Positions 52,301 to 63,973 of a stretch of DNA of 64,000 nt are shown piece after piece. A program made the position numbers and the translations under genes. Source of the DNA: Paragordius varius (taxonomy: Eukaryota > Nematomorpha); assembly GCA_964247055.1 (NCBI GenBank), contig OZ176050.1, forward strand, positions 11,346,001 through 11,410,000, given 5' to 3'. The notes beneath the pieces were generated by a model, which saw nothing but the letters and a program-made list of their open reading frames with translations, did not search any database and had not been told where the DNA came from. How positions within the stretch are numbered: the stretch's first letter is position 1; the number at the start of each line of letters is the position of its first letter.

Positions 52301-55300
52301 TTAATTGTAATTAATTACTAAATATTTTGGACATTTTAATAAATAAAGGTAAAAATTGCGGTTTTTAACAAATTTAGTAAAATTTTTTTTTTTTGTTTTT
52401 TTAGGTTTCGCATTGTTAATTGTAATTAATTACTACATATTTAGGACATTATAATAAATACAGGTAAAAATTGCGGTTTTTAACAAATTTAGTAAAAATT
52501 TAGTATTTTTGTTTTTTAGGTTTTTTGCATTTTTAATTTTAATTAATTACTATAATATTTTGGACCATTTTAATTAATAGAGGTATAAAATGAGGTTGTT
52601 TTTATATTTAGTAAAAATTTAATTTTTTCTTGTTTTTATTTAATATTGTTAATTGTAATTAATTACTACATATTTGGAAATTTTAATAAATACAGGTGAA
52701 AATGGCGGTTTTTAACAAATTTTAAATGTAACATTTTTTGTATTTTGTATCATTGTTATTTACTTAATTGCTAAATTTTTTGGACATTTAAAAAACTGAT
52801 GTAAATTGCGGTTCTTAATAAATTAGTTTTATTCAACCTTGCTAATTTTATCACTATATATTTGTGAAACATTGATATATACAGGTAAAAATTACTATGA
52901 TTTGTGGTTTTTTAAATTTTTTAAAATATTATTTTATTTGTTTTACAATGATAACTATATATATTAAATATAGTTAACATATCTGAGCATGTAAAAATGC
53001 ATGTTACGGTTTTATGTTTGACATTTTATTTTCCAAATCAACTATTTATATTTTAACAAACACCTTATGTCACCAAAGATTGACAATAAGATCAAGATAT
53101 ATACATCTTTTAAAGTATCTGAATATCGCCAAATATAAATAAATTTATTTGAATTATAAATGTATAATTATACAAAATATTCATAATATTATGTTTGAAA
53201 CTAACATTCTTCTTATTGATATTTATACAGGTGATATACGATGCGGTGTGAGTTCATGATGATCATATAGATTGAAGAATAGTATAAGATGCAATTAAAT
53301 GAAAATAATCCTGATTACCATCATTTTCTAGGTAGATTCTAAACTAAAATATAAGATAATTAATATTTTAGAAAATTGATGCCTATTTCTAGAAGAATTT
53401 TCAACATAAATTGGGGGCTAAAACATTCAAAGTTTGAAAGAAAACTAAATAAGGTTGACTTGGCTTTTTAACAACTAAATTTGCAAAAAAATATTTTTTT
53501 CAAGATAAAAAATTCAAAATGATACTTTATGTTTTGTTCGTTCTACCATCCTAAACTATAAATATGAAAAGGCTTATATGATTTCACCATACCAATGACG
53601 TCAAATAGAAAATAGAAACAAATATTTATTTTCAAAGGCTTTGAATGCAACAGCACTCCAAAAACTAAGCAGGCAACACTAACATTGCTTGCTTTGGTGA
53701 AGAATAGTTTTTTATATTTATAGTTTAGGATGGTAGAACGAAAAAAGTATCATTTTTGAATATTTTATCATGAAGAAAATATTTTTTTGCAAATTTAGTT
53801 GTTAAAAAGCCAAGTCAACCTTATTTAGTTCTCTTTCAAACTTTGAATGTTTTAGCCCCTAATTTATGTTGAAAATACTTCTATAATCCAGGTATCAATT
53901 TTCTAATATATTAATTATCTTATATTTTAGTTGATAGAATCTACCTAATTGAAATTTCTGGATTATCTGCATTTAATCTTCAATCTATATGATCATCATG
54001 AACGCACACCGCATCGTATAACAATTCTAAACAAATTACCTGTATTAATATCAATAAGAAGAATGTTAATTTCAAACATAATATAATAAATATTTTTTAT
54101 AATTATACATTTATAATTTAAATAAATTTATTTTATTTGGCGATATTCAGATACTTTAAAAGATGTATACATCCTGATCTTATTTTCATTCTTTGGTGAT
54201 ATAAGGTGTTTTTTAGAATATAAATAGTTGATTTGGAAAATAAAATGTCAAACATAAAACCGTAACATGCATATTTACCTACTCAGATATGATAACTATA
54301 TTTAATATATTAGTTATCAATGTAAAACAAAAAAATAATATTTTACAAAATTTAAAAAACCGCAAATAATAGTAATTTTACCTGTATATTCAATGTTTCA
54401 CAAATATATAGTGATATAGCAAGGTTGAATAAAAGATTTGAAATTCGTTAAAAACCGCCATTTTCACCTGTATTTATTAAATTATTTCCAAATATGTAGT
54501 AGTTAATTACAATTAACAATGCAAAACCTAAAAAACAAAAAAAACTAAATTTTTACTAAATTTGTTAAAAAGCGCAATTTTTACCTGTAATTATTAAAAT
54601 GTCCAAAATATGTAGTAGTTAATTACAATTAACAATGCAAAACCTAAAAAACAAAAAAGACTAAATTTTTACTAAATTTATTAAAAACCGCAAATTTTAC
54701 CTGTATTTATTAACAATGCAAAACCTAAAAAACAAAAAAAAAACTAAATTTTTACCAAATTTGTTAAAAACCGCAATTTTTACCTGTATTTATAATAATG
54801 TCCAAAATATGTAGTAGTTAATTACAATTAACAATGCAAAACCTAAATAACAAAAAAAAAACTAAATTTTTAGGAAATTTATTAAAAACCTCATTTTTTA
54901 CCTGTAATTATTAAAATGTTATGTAGTAGTTAATTACAATTAAAAATGCAAAACCTAAAAAAACAAAAAAAAACAAAATTTTTACTAAATTTGTTAAAAA
55001 CCGCAATTTTTACCTGTATTTATAATAATGTCCAAAATATCTAGTAGTTAATTACAATTAACAATGCAAAACCTAAAAAACAAAAAAAAACTAAATTTTT
55101 ACTAAATTTATTAAAAACCGCATTTTTACCTGTATTTATTATAATGTCCAAAATATGTAGTAATTAATTGCAATTAACAATGCAAAATCTAAAAAACAAA
55201 AAAAAACTAAATTTTTACTAAATTTGTTAAAAAGCGCAATTTTTACCTGTATTTATTATAATGTCCAAAATATGTATAAATTATTTACAACTAACAATGC

Positions 55301-57359
55301 AAAACCTAAAAAACAAAAAAAAACTAAATTTTTAGGAAATTTATTAAAAACCGCAATTTTACCTGTATTTAATATAATGTCCAAAATATTTAGTAATTAA
55401 TTACAATTAACAATGCAAAACCTAAAAAACAAAAAAAAAATTTTTAGGAAATTTATTAAAAACCGCGATTTTTACCTGATAAAAATAATGCAAAACATAA
55501 AAGTCAAAAATCTAAAATCCATTTAAATTTTCACAAATATATATTTACCTGTGTTATTAGTAATAACAAGTATATAAAATTATAATACTAATATTGATTA
55601 ATACAGGTATTTAGCATGTTGAAAAATATTTATTATTAATAAGAATAATTAACATAAAATATCTTAAAATACGTATTTTACTATTTATTAATTTATCAAA
55701 GATAAAAACCCACAAAATTCCGCATCTAAATACGTAACAACAATATTACAAATGTTAACTAATTTGCTATAATATTCTCAAAATTTAACATTACAAAATA
55801 TCCATCAAATTATAAAGCCTATGTTAATTCTCACGTCAATCTTCTTTCATATGTGTACTGCGAAATAATTTCGTGGGTCAGTATTTTACGCTTTTGATAA
55901 ACCATTTATGTTATTTGGCAGGCAATAAAATTACTTAACATACATTAAAATGCATACTGTATTTATATGATTTAAATAAAAGTTAAAAATTTACCCAAAT
56001 CAAGAATTTAACTTTTTTTTATTATCTACGAAAGGCACTCATTACCCAAACATGTTAAAGAAAATTTTGAAAAAGCATGGAAACTTGCGCCATCATCAGC
56101 CAAAAAATTGAAGCACTCAGAAAATTCTGGAGCCACAAACACAGATTCAATCACCAATTATAATTTTGATATGATGGATAAATTTGTCCACTCACATGAT
56201 GTTGAAGAAAACACCGCAAATGAGTAGGCTTTAAATTTCATTTTTGTCATAAAATGTAAATTTAAATTGGTTTTTATAATTTTTTCCCTTATATTTGACG
56301 TTTACAATGTTTAGAGATTCGTATGTTAATGAAAGCGTTGAAAACTATCCCTTTATATTTGGTACAAACCCTTGCCGAATTCAATTTATGTCATATAATA
56401 TCACTGTTTTTCGCTCTGATCTCATGTGTAAAATGTTAAGAAATGCCATACATTTACCCAATCTCAATGATTCTGACTATATCAATAATAATTCAACAAT
56501 CATGTGCGAAACTGGGGATGATATTACATTAAATGATAACATACTAAATGGTTCAATAGCACCCAACGAAGTTAATAAAATGTCAGAACAGGTATTTCGT
56601 TCTTACAAAAAATATTTAATTACTTTTTTAACAATCAATATGTTTACCGTCTGTCCATATAATGCTTTGAAAACATTTATTTTTCTAAGTGAAATGGGTT
56701 TAATTTTAAGTGATAGATATCTATACATTTACTTTTAATACGTAATACTCTTATTAAATTTTTACTGTGCTATATAAAAAGATAAATTTGCATTTGTAAT
56801 ACTATTACTTAACACAGACAAGATTTATTATCACATTATTAGCTGGCCTACACTATTTTAAGTCAATCTCATTTAAATCCTTTGCCACAACTAAGTTGTC
56901 CCATCATCCCAAACTTGGATCATAGTTTGGGTTTATATCCTTTACCCGATTTAGTTATTGTAGCTGATAAATATTTGCCTTACACATACAGTTCAACACA
57001 CCATAATGCGTTTGTGGTGAATCCGGTATGTAATTTACAGATTTTTATTTTTTATTCTTGGAAATTTTTTGCCTTAAATATTTTTTTTTAAAAAAGGTAT
57101 TTTTAGGCAAACATAATTACTTTCAATGATGTTATCATATACTGCTGCCTATTTATATTTTTTTTTAAATTTTTTTGGAATCATACCAAATATATTAAAT
57201 AATTTAATTATCAAAAAGAATTTATGATACTACATATATGTGTCGTTTTTTACATTTTTATTTTAAAATATATTTTAGGGATCCTTTGCCAAAAACCGAT
57301 TCTCATTTAAAGTGTATTATCCATATCAACATCGCATAGAAGATAGTCAAATACCATAA
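46351..57359 (+). CDS. POLE2: DNA polymerase epsilon subunit 2 (B subunit, Dpb2), 13 exons, complete
   Basis: The non-catalytic B subunit of the leading-strand replicase, in the nucleus. Exons are 46351-46412, 46436-46609, 46632-46709, 47306-47471, 49474-49614, 50291-50412, 50843-51050, 51241-51397, 51538-51655, 56035-56223, 56315-56591, 56843-57025 and 57279-57359. The joined frame is 1956 nt, about 651 residues; the human protein has 527. The first ATG follows an in-frame TAG. Matches in order are an N-terminal helical region (LNDVLNSILEYV), DAFSCPRLIYN, LHLEDPTGHVEL (~191-202, OB fold), FVLAEGYFMDNVFH (~219), VILSDIFLDD and EKLDKLFAGYN (inactive phosphoesterase domain), NPCRIQF (~490), YPLPDLVIVADKY (~596) and GSFAKNRFSFKVYYP (~626) near the C-terminus. 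Extra length is mainly acidic Asn/Ser-rich loops in exons 7, 10 and 11. Only the exon 5/6 boundary is uncertain. It converges on GBF1. Confidence 0.95.
46413..46435 (+). other. POLE2 intron 1, only 23 nt
   Basis: It runs from GTTTTACTAAT to AATATAG and contains a TACTAAT branch-point-like string. Removing it joins NGLNIK to S-DAMDVLKL, in frame with the N-terminal homology to POLE2. Left in place it shifts the frame and meets stops. Confidence 0.8.
46610..46631 (+). other. POLE2 intron 2, only 22 nt
   Basis: It reads GTATTTAATTTTA...TTTTAG. Removing it links HKTKK to QAPLMVVDAFSCPRL, which aligns with the POLE2 segment GAFDIPRFVYN. Retention leads to an immediate stop. Confidence 0.85.
47701..48827 (+). 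mobile_element. CACTA-like non-autonomous DNA transposon in POLE2 intron 4
   Basis: A 1127-bp copy starting CACTGCTCAACAAGGTTTTG and ending TTTGTCGAAGTG, with TTA duplicated on both sides (47698-47700 and 48828-48830). It is closely similar to the copies at 1962-3387 and 3850-4982. It carries the same short shared frames (NGMERPKQKRKLRPP on plus; a hydrophobic frame on minus at 48021-48233) and no transposase. Confidence 0.85.
49615..50290 (+). other. POLE2 intron 5, candidate U12-type (minor) intron
   Basis: Homology in exon 5 runs to LNTSET and stops exactly at ATATCCTTTTTATT, the U12 5' splice-site consensus. No usable GT donor keeps the frame. TTTTACTTAACTC at 50242-50254 is a strong match to the U12 branch site, though ~38 nt from the inferred acceptor instead of the usual 10-20; ATATTAATCAT at ~50275 is a weaker, closer alternative. 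Exon 6 homology resumes at WHDGIF (50294). The frame fits a boundary at 50290/50291, which is not AG or AC; the AG one base further on does not keep frame. Confidence 0.6.
52170..52900 (+). repeat. Tandem ~115-bp repeat array, left arm (about 6 units)
   Basis: The same monomer as at 1-535, oriented with POLE2 transcription. Units contain a T-tract ending TTTTTTAG, GTTTTGCATTG, and AAATACAG followed by GTAAAAATTGCGG. Edges are approximate because terminal units are degenerate. Confidence 0.85.
54430..55510 (-). repeat. Tandem ~115-bp repeat array, right arm (about 9 units, inverted)
   Basis: The reverse complement of the left-arm array: units read AACAATGCAAAACCTAAAAAAC, and CCGCAATTTTTACCTGTATTT. 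It has about three more units than the left arm, so arrays expand or contract independently of the rest of the palindrome. Confidence 0.85.
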
Positions 57360-57400
57360 CGTTAATATATGTGAAACGACAAATAATTATAATTCAAAAA

Positions 57401-57423
57401 TTTATTTATCTTATTACAATAAA
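57401..57423. terminator. Interleaved poly(A) signals of convergent POLE2 and GBF1
   Basis: AATAAA on the plus strand at 57418-57423 lies 59 nt after the POLE2 stop. TTTATT at 57401-57406 is AATAAA on the minus strand, ~210 nt after the GBF1 stop. If cleavage follows 10-30 nt downstream of each, the two mRNAs overlap at their 3' ends. Confidence 0.55.
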
Positions 57424-57615
57424 TATAGTATTGTCTAATGAAATAAAAAATAAAGTCAATAATTATTCATGATATTATATAAATAATAATAATATATTCA
57501 TTTGCAACATCCCCAAGTTAAAATAATGTTACAACATAAAAACTGAGCACCGATGATGTAATATTAAAATTTCCCTTTTATACTTTGTCAACGAAACCCC
57601 AAAATTAGTTTGTTT

Positions 57616-60600
57616 CTATACAATATTTTTGGGGCTGTTTTCATAAAAATTGTGTTGTGGTATAGTGCTTGTACAAATAGGTGGTGATAATAAATTGTTT
57701 GTTGGTGTTTCGGAATACGGTGAAAAATTTATTGCCTGATTATATTGATTCGCATTTATATTGCTGGAAAGGTCTGTACTATTTAGATTATATGAGGGTG
57801 TTGTTGGTAGGATATTTGGGTTTGGTGGTAAATAAGTAGTGTTATCTAGAACGTAAATTAATCTTGAGTGAAATATCAAGTTTTTTTAGGAACTATTATT
57901 AAATTCCAAAACTTTATTAGGCTGTTTTCAGCAAATGTTTGTAAAATTAATATTTTAAATGAAACTATACAAAAGCAAATGAAGTTTAATTATAGCATGG
58001 CACATTAAAATTATATAATTGAAATCATGTCTCTAATTTTTTTGCAAACAAGCATTTTAAGGTAAACCTCAAAACACTTGTTTTTAAGATTTTATAATAA
58101 ATTTACATTTATCTTAGGTTAGAAGCAAATCTAATTCATGAATTACCCATTTTAAAAAAGATAAAATCGGAAAAAGTAATATACCAAGATAGGGATACAT
58201 GATAGGCTGATTTATATTATCTGAGGAGAGTGGTTGTTGATAATACATATACTGCATGTTATTTGGGTAATTGATATGATTCATCATGTCTAATGCTCCC
58301 GTGTTAGAGACGACTATTAAATATTTGGAAATGACATGTAAGTACATTTTCTTGGGTATAAATTAAATTAAGGGGATTTAAGAAGTTTTTCAAATAAAAA
58401 GAAAATACTGTCAATTTATGTAATAGACAAAGTTTTTTAATCTTAAAAATATAATTATATGATTGTAGTTGTAAAATATGGTGTTAAAACATAAATCGGT
58501 TAGTTAAACTTTTAAATCAATAATTTAAAACCGTATTCATAGACATTATACGGTAAAAATTAAAGAAATGATTTAACTTGGATTTTACCCTTTTATACAG
58601 TATGAGTAAATATACACTGCTAATTTTTCATTAAATATTGCCAAATAGCAGATACAGATTATTATTGGGTAATAAATAAAACAAGCTATTTACATTTATT
58701 CATACCGTAATTGGTATTCACATTAATTTGGTAACAATAAATTTAGTAAGAAAAATGAGGTTTTTACAAGTATTCGCAAGTATATTAAATATAAATATAT
58801 ATATACATACTGGGTGCAATCGTTGCAATGGTGTTGATATCGCCTTGTTTTAATTGTGACGCATTTAAAGGATCACCTATTATATGGATATTTATATCGT
58901 AACCAAAAAAATATTTTATATAAGCATATATTATGCCTTTTTTAACTCAATATATTCAAAAAAACCATAATTAAACAAATAGAAAAGGTCGAAATGATTA
59001 AACTTTCACACCACTTTTAGTGTTATAAAGTTACCTCCAGGTGGTATGGGTGTGTGTGAATTAGTAGTTAAATGTTCTTGTTGAAGTCGAATTTCTAACA
59101 AAATCTTTGGCAAAAATTTTGCAATTTTAGCCCAAGTCTGTTCTTTCAAGATGGGATCTGATGCGAAAATACCCGAGGTGTCCATAACTAACAACATATT
59201 CTTTAGGGTTTCTGGAATAGCTTCAATCTAGGTTTATTTATTTGAAATTTTAATAATTATTTTTGACATTATAAATAATCCTACACCACAGTAAAAATAT
59301 TTTTATTTCGCTAATTACAGAGTCAATAAACCACATAAATTGCTTTATCTAAAAAACCAGGTGGGTACTAAAATTATAAGTTTTAACCTATTCATTACTT
59401 AGGCTTAGGTTTTTAACCGGTGTAAAAAAAATAACCGAGTCAGTCATGATCGAAATCAGTCATTTATTCACAATAGGAAATACATGTTGTAACTATAAAA
59501 AAATCAATTGCAAACACACTTAATGAATTGCAAATAAGATGGATAACTTTTTTAGAATATCACTAATTTAAAAAATTTAAATTTGACATTAAATTATATT
59601 TTTTTCCTATAACTAATATTTTTATAGGCAGTCACGATCATGATTTCATTTATAATAAAATTTAAATTTAACAATCTATCTATTTTATACCAACATATCT
59701 GCGGACACAGGTGTCGAACTACCCGTTGTTTCATTTTGCATGACATTTTTATCAGTTAACACATCACCACCGGATTTCGCTGTTTGTTGAGCATTGTTAG
59801 ATGGAACATTTGAATTCACGCTAAGCAAACTAGCCTTATAAAATTGTTCCAAATAGCCTAGAATACCCATCCATATAAAGGTAAAAGCTTCATCTTTAAC
59901 GCTTTTTTCGCATGTTTCAGTTTCACCGGTAATACCGTGATCATTAGCTGATATTTCAATAGGTTTTTCTTCTATATGATAAAAAAATTATAGGAAAATA
60001 AGGGTGCTAACCACTCAATATAATTTTATATTAGAAATGAATGTGGTTACCCGAATATAGAATGTTTAGTTTTTGCAAAAATATTTTGCATAATATGGTA
60101 CAAGCCTTGTGTTTACACTCCTCCATATTGCTAGCCATGATTTTCCACTGATTTCCGCCTTGATTAAAAAAAAATGATTGAAAAATAAGTTAAAGTTAAA
60201 TTATTTTATTTACCCCGATTTTTAGCCATTTTCTCGGATTTCAGCGCATGGATATTACGGACATAGAAATCCATTAAGGGAAACAATATCTTTATATTAT
60301 AAATAAACAATATATAAATATATTCATTAAACATCAAAAAATCAATGTTTGTTTTTAAGATTCAATATTATCAAGATAAATAAAAATTGTGCCCAGGTTT
60401 TTACTCGATCATTCCATTGTTTTAATTTTTTTAATTTATCGTCAAAGAACAAAGCAAAATGCATTATATAAACTCACCTTAGTAGAATATACTAAATGTT
60501 ACTAGAATAAAGTTTTACCAATAATATTACATATAAACGTAAGTTAAAAATATAGATATATAACTTGAATAAAGCATTCTTCCCATTCACGCTTTCCGAG

Positions 60601-63600
60601 ATATTCTTGTAAATCCGCAGATAACAAAGCCCTCTGAAGGTAAGAAAGTGATGTTATTTTTACCTGTTTTCGTTTGTCGCAACACATGCGACATAATCCT
60701 AACAACAATAAATGTATATTATAAACAGATTTTGAGTAACTTTCTAGAAAAATCTATTTAATAACATATCAATCAATAAATTTATTACGTTATTAAAATT
60801 AACCAAAACCAAACATATTTTTTACGAATATATGATAAATACCTTTAAAAAGTGGTTTCCAAACGCAAGGCCATATAAAAGATTGGATCCATGTTATTTT
60901 ATCCGGTTCGAGGCTTTGTAGAACGTCCCTCATATACGAAGGCAATCGCGATAAAAGAGATTTATGACTCTCAGAAAGCGTGGGTGCTATTGTGTTAGGC
61001 ATGAGAATTGTCGCATTTTCACGCATAATTATTAACATATCTAGCAGCTAGAGAGCAAAAATAAGTTAGTTTTTAGAATAAAAATATGGGTAAATATTAT
61101 GTTAACGCTATTATTGTAATAAATAAAGTGATATATATTCAGCAATACGGAAATGTATTTTAAATCTAAATTTTTGATTATTGGGATAATAATAACATAT
61201 GTATATTATATATATATTAGAATGTATATTCCTTTAATTTTTATGATTGATAAAATTTACACGTAGAAGAGGCGTAGCTTGCATTTCTGGTGCGCCCTCC
61301 CCATCCATGTATTCCCTTGCATTTTAAAAAAATAATCAAATTCAAACTGTGGTCATGAACACTCATAAATGAATGATTTTTTATGTATTATTCGAAATAA
61401 TAACTTTTAAATACCTATTTGTTTGAAATAAAATTAAAATTTTTTTAAATCCGGCGTCCCTTCAACTATGGCGCCCGGTGTATCAGACCCCCATTATTCC
61501 CCTAGAGACGCATCTGCTCGTAATTACACTAAATAAAATCCAAATTGCAGAATTTACATATATATCATGTACCGAAAATTTTGGATATAGATATAATTTA
61601 AAAGAATTCAATTACCCTTTTATTAATCTAAAAATTATATAATATGTTTTATCACCTGGTAGTAAACTTGTTCATATTTTTCTCCAGAAACATTTTCGAG
61701 TTTAATCGGCGATGCTCTCTCTTTATTTTTGACATATTTTGCATTTGATCCTATGTATCAAAAATTTTGGTAATAAAAAGTTAAGTTATTATTAGCTTTT
61801 GAAAAAATTTTATTTTTATATATATTTTACAATTTATTTAAAAGAAACCAAAAAATATTTACCTTTTCTAGATATTTTGGGTTCATCTGAACTCAAAATA
61901 TCACATTCTGAATCACTTTCTCCGCTGGCATCCTCGGCAGATGTATATTGATTTTTTAAACCCATGGAATGGGGCGATTGAGTTGCTAATAATTATTTGA
62001 AGAGCGTAAAAATATTTTATATATTTTATGAAACACAACTTGGTAAAAAAGCGATCATAGTCAAACTCTTTCGAAACTTCTACTGGAATGACATATTTAT
62101 AAAATTGACTTTTTTCCTCTATGTATTTATGATAAAGAGACAAGAATAATATTTACATTAACAATTATTTAAATTTAGAGCCATATTTTATTAGTTTTTA
62201 CCTAATAAAATATAACCTTTTCTATAACATAAATGAATATTTCCATTGTTTTTGACAAATAGTAGTATAACTATTTCAAATTTATCAATACCTATGGGGT
62301 TATTGTTTTGAATCATTGTTGAAGCATTGGATTTATTTAGATGGTTGTGGCCATAATTTGCATCGACATGATTGGTGGGCAAATGTTCCATTTCATAATA
62401 ATACCAAATTCCCAAAGGTTTGTTAAATATGCTATCAGCTAAAATAGGAAGTATAGGGCACTAATTCAAAATATGAGCCTAAAAATAAAAGGCTAATATT
62501 TTTTATAAGGGTAACAATATTTTAAACCACGATAAATTATGCAACCCGCAAAAAATTTAAAAAAACTACCAAATTTTAAAATAAAAAAATACTACTCACA
62601 AAATATAAGTAAAATTGATATTTCTTAAACAGATATTCCAAATACGTGTCTTCATTTGGAAATGAAATAGTAAAAATTGTTAAAAGATATAGTAACTTAA
62701 TATTTATAAAGTATGTTTGTTTGAAATCTAATAAAATATTTGTAAAATCCCATATATTTTTTAAATCCCGTTTTAAACCCTTTATATTTATCCTTTGGGT
62801 AAGGAATAGAGATGTTAATTTGTAAAACTCAAGTTTTTATTTCACATTTGTATTAATATAGATTAATTGTACAATTTCACAAGAATCATAAAATATGGTT
62901 TTCTTTACAAAAAATATTAGTTTTTTATTTTTGTATTTTATCTTAACAATTTTAATTGATTGTAAATATACATACAATTATCAAGACTATCCTCTGTTGC
63001 AAATGAGGCACGTTTATATGCACACAAAAATTGCGATACAGAACCATTAATTTCTATTCCCAATTTATCGCTTTTGTGTTTATTGGTGGTGTAGGGAAAA
63101 TCACTAACAACATGTTTACTGCCAGTGTGGAATTTTAAGCGTTTCCCTTTTGAAAGCACAAAAAAATATGCTGTTAACGTTAAAAATGGGGTACAAATAT
63201 CGATGTGAAATTAGGTTTTTTACAGGTAAAAAATGAAAACCGATCGATGACCGCTTAAAATACAGTCCTTAACGGTAACCAATCGATTAGTACCACAGAT
63301 GTAATTAAGTGTTTTAAATAAATAAAAACGAAACGGAATTAACCAAAATATTTCGTTTTAAATGTTAAAATATAAATAAAAATGACAAATGTTAATTAAA
63401 TCTTTTTACTTTTTTTTAACCTAGATTGTAAATAAGCGTCAATATTTATTACATTACACAATAAACCCATTAACATTTTTTGAAAAATTATTTTTGAGTA
63501 TAATCAACAGTCAATGCATTAATAACCGGTTAAATCCGGTCTAGAGATCGAAACATTGCATTAATTACCTTTGATGTACGTTTCAACGAAAACTAAAAGT

Positions 63601-63973
63601 GTATGTACGACCAAAAAATAATTGTTGGTTGTTAGTGTGTGTGTCACGATAAACGTCAATATTTCGCAACATTTCGTAAATGAAAAAACGTGATGCGGTT
63701 TAAGTCTAACGCGGACCGTATTAAAATCACTGGGTTGGCGATTTTGAAAATCGGGTGTACCAATGCGTTGAATTACTTGCTGATTAATAAATGATGATGG
63801 GAAGGAATAAGGTTCAAGTTGATTCTAAAATAAATTTAACAAATTTATTATAATTAAAAGTTTAGTAATATACAACTATATAGAAGGGAACAATAGGGTT
63901 GAACAATAATTTAATACCTTTTCCACGAAATACCATTCATCTCTTTTGCTATTATCCTCGGATGATGGTTGTG
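57616..63973 (-). CDS. GBF1: GBF1-type large Arf-GEF, C-terminal part (last 15 exons)
   Basis: GBF1 activates Arf GTPases at the Golgi and ER-Golgi intermediate through a Sec7 domain. That domain is not here; it lies beyond the right edge. Exons in transcript order are 63918-63973, 63569-63824, 62976-63146, 62292-62438, 61863-61985, 61656-61750, 60843-61047, 60565-60698, 60214-60289, 60051-60158, 59691-59971, 59035-59227, 58811-58876, 58185-58313 and 57616-57845. All junctions keep frame, giving ~755 residues. Matches to animal GBF1 in order are KCCEILTFIVTHTL ... LLVFVETYIK, LLDMLIIMRENA, WPCVWKPLFKG then LCRMCCDKRKQVKITSLSYL (human LCCDARRQVRMQALTYLQRA), REWEECF, ILFPLMDF, CKHKACTILCKIFLQKL, and IPETLKNMLLVMDTSGIF then TWAKIAKFLP (human IPESLKNMLLVMDTAEIF). 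These belong to the HDS2-HDS3 helical region. The tail is Pro/Asn/Gln/Tyr-rich. The Sec7-less portion alone separates it well from BIG-type GEFs. Confidence 0.95.
61262..61515. repeat. GC-richer MITE-like repeat in a GBF1 intron
   Basis: AGAGGCGTAGCTTGCATTTC on the left and CCTAGAGACGCATCTGCTC on the right, with GGTGCGCCC and GGCGCCCGG inside, stand out from the AT-rich intron (61048-61655). The ends are only loosely inverted. Probably an old DNA-transposon derivative; borders approximate. Confidence 0.4.
62515..62645. repeat. Fragment of the hAT-type MITE family in a GBF1 intron
   Basis: CAACCCGCAAAAAATTT through CAAAATATAAGTAAAATTGA closely follows the left half of the repeat at 35848-36134 (CAGTCCGCAAAAAATTTCC... 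GTAAAATTGACAC). Both ends are lost. Confidence 0.45.

Larger units (their letters stand above)
51713..55959. mobile_element. 4.25-kb foldback DNA element in POLE2 intron 9
   Basis: It starts CAGTATGCATTTTAATG and ends CATTAAAATGCATACTG, with TA on each side (51711-51712 and 55960-55961). Nearly the whole element is two inverted arms of about 1.9 and 2.2 kb. From the outside in, each arm has a terminal block, a tandem repeat array and a unique inner block (TTTAGTTTTCTTTCAAAC... class), around a ~130-bp loop at about 53590-53715. Arm lengths differ mainly through repeat number. No transposase is encoded. TA flanks and CAGT ends suggest mobilisation by a Tc1/mariner-type enzyme. It accounts for most of the 4379-nt intron. 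Confidence 0.85.

Noticed and set aside
56295-56738. Reading the 147-residue frame as a separate small gene starting at MTFTMFRDSY
   Set aside because: It is POLE2 exon 11 with read-through into both neighbouring introns; the NPCRIQ motif and exon phases place it in POLE2.
61986-62160. Open minus-strand frame in a GBF1 intron (with KYVIPVEVSKEFDYDRFF)
   Set aside because: It looks protein-like and has an AG before it, but no donor gives a phase that fits the next exon, while skipping it keeps the GBF1 frame. Treated as intron sequence.
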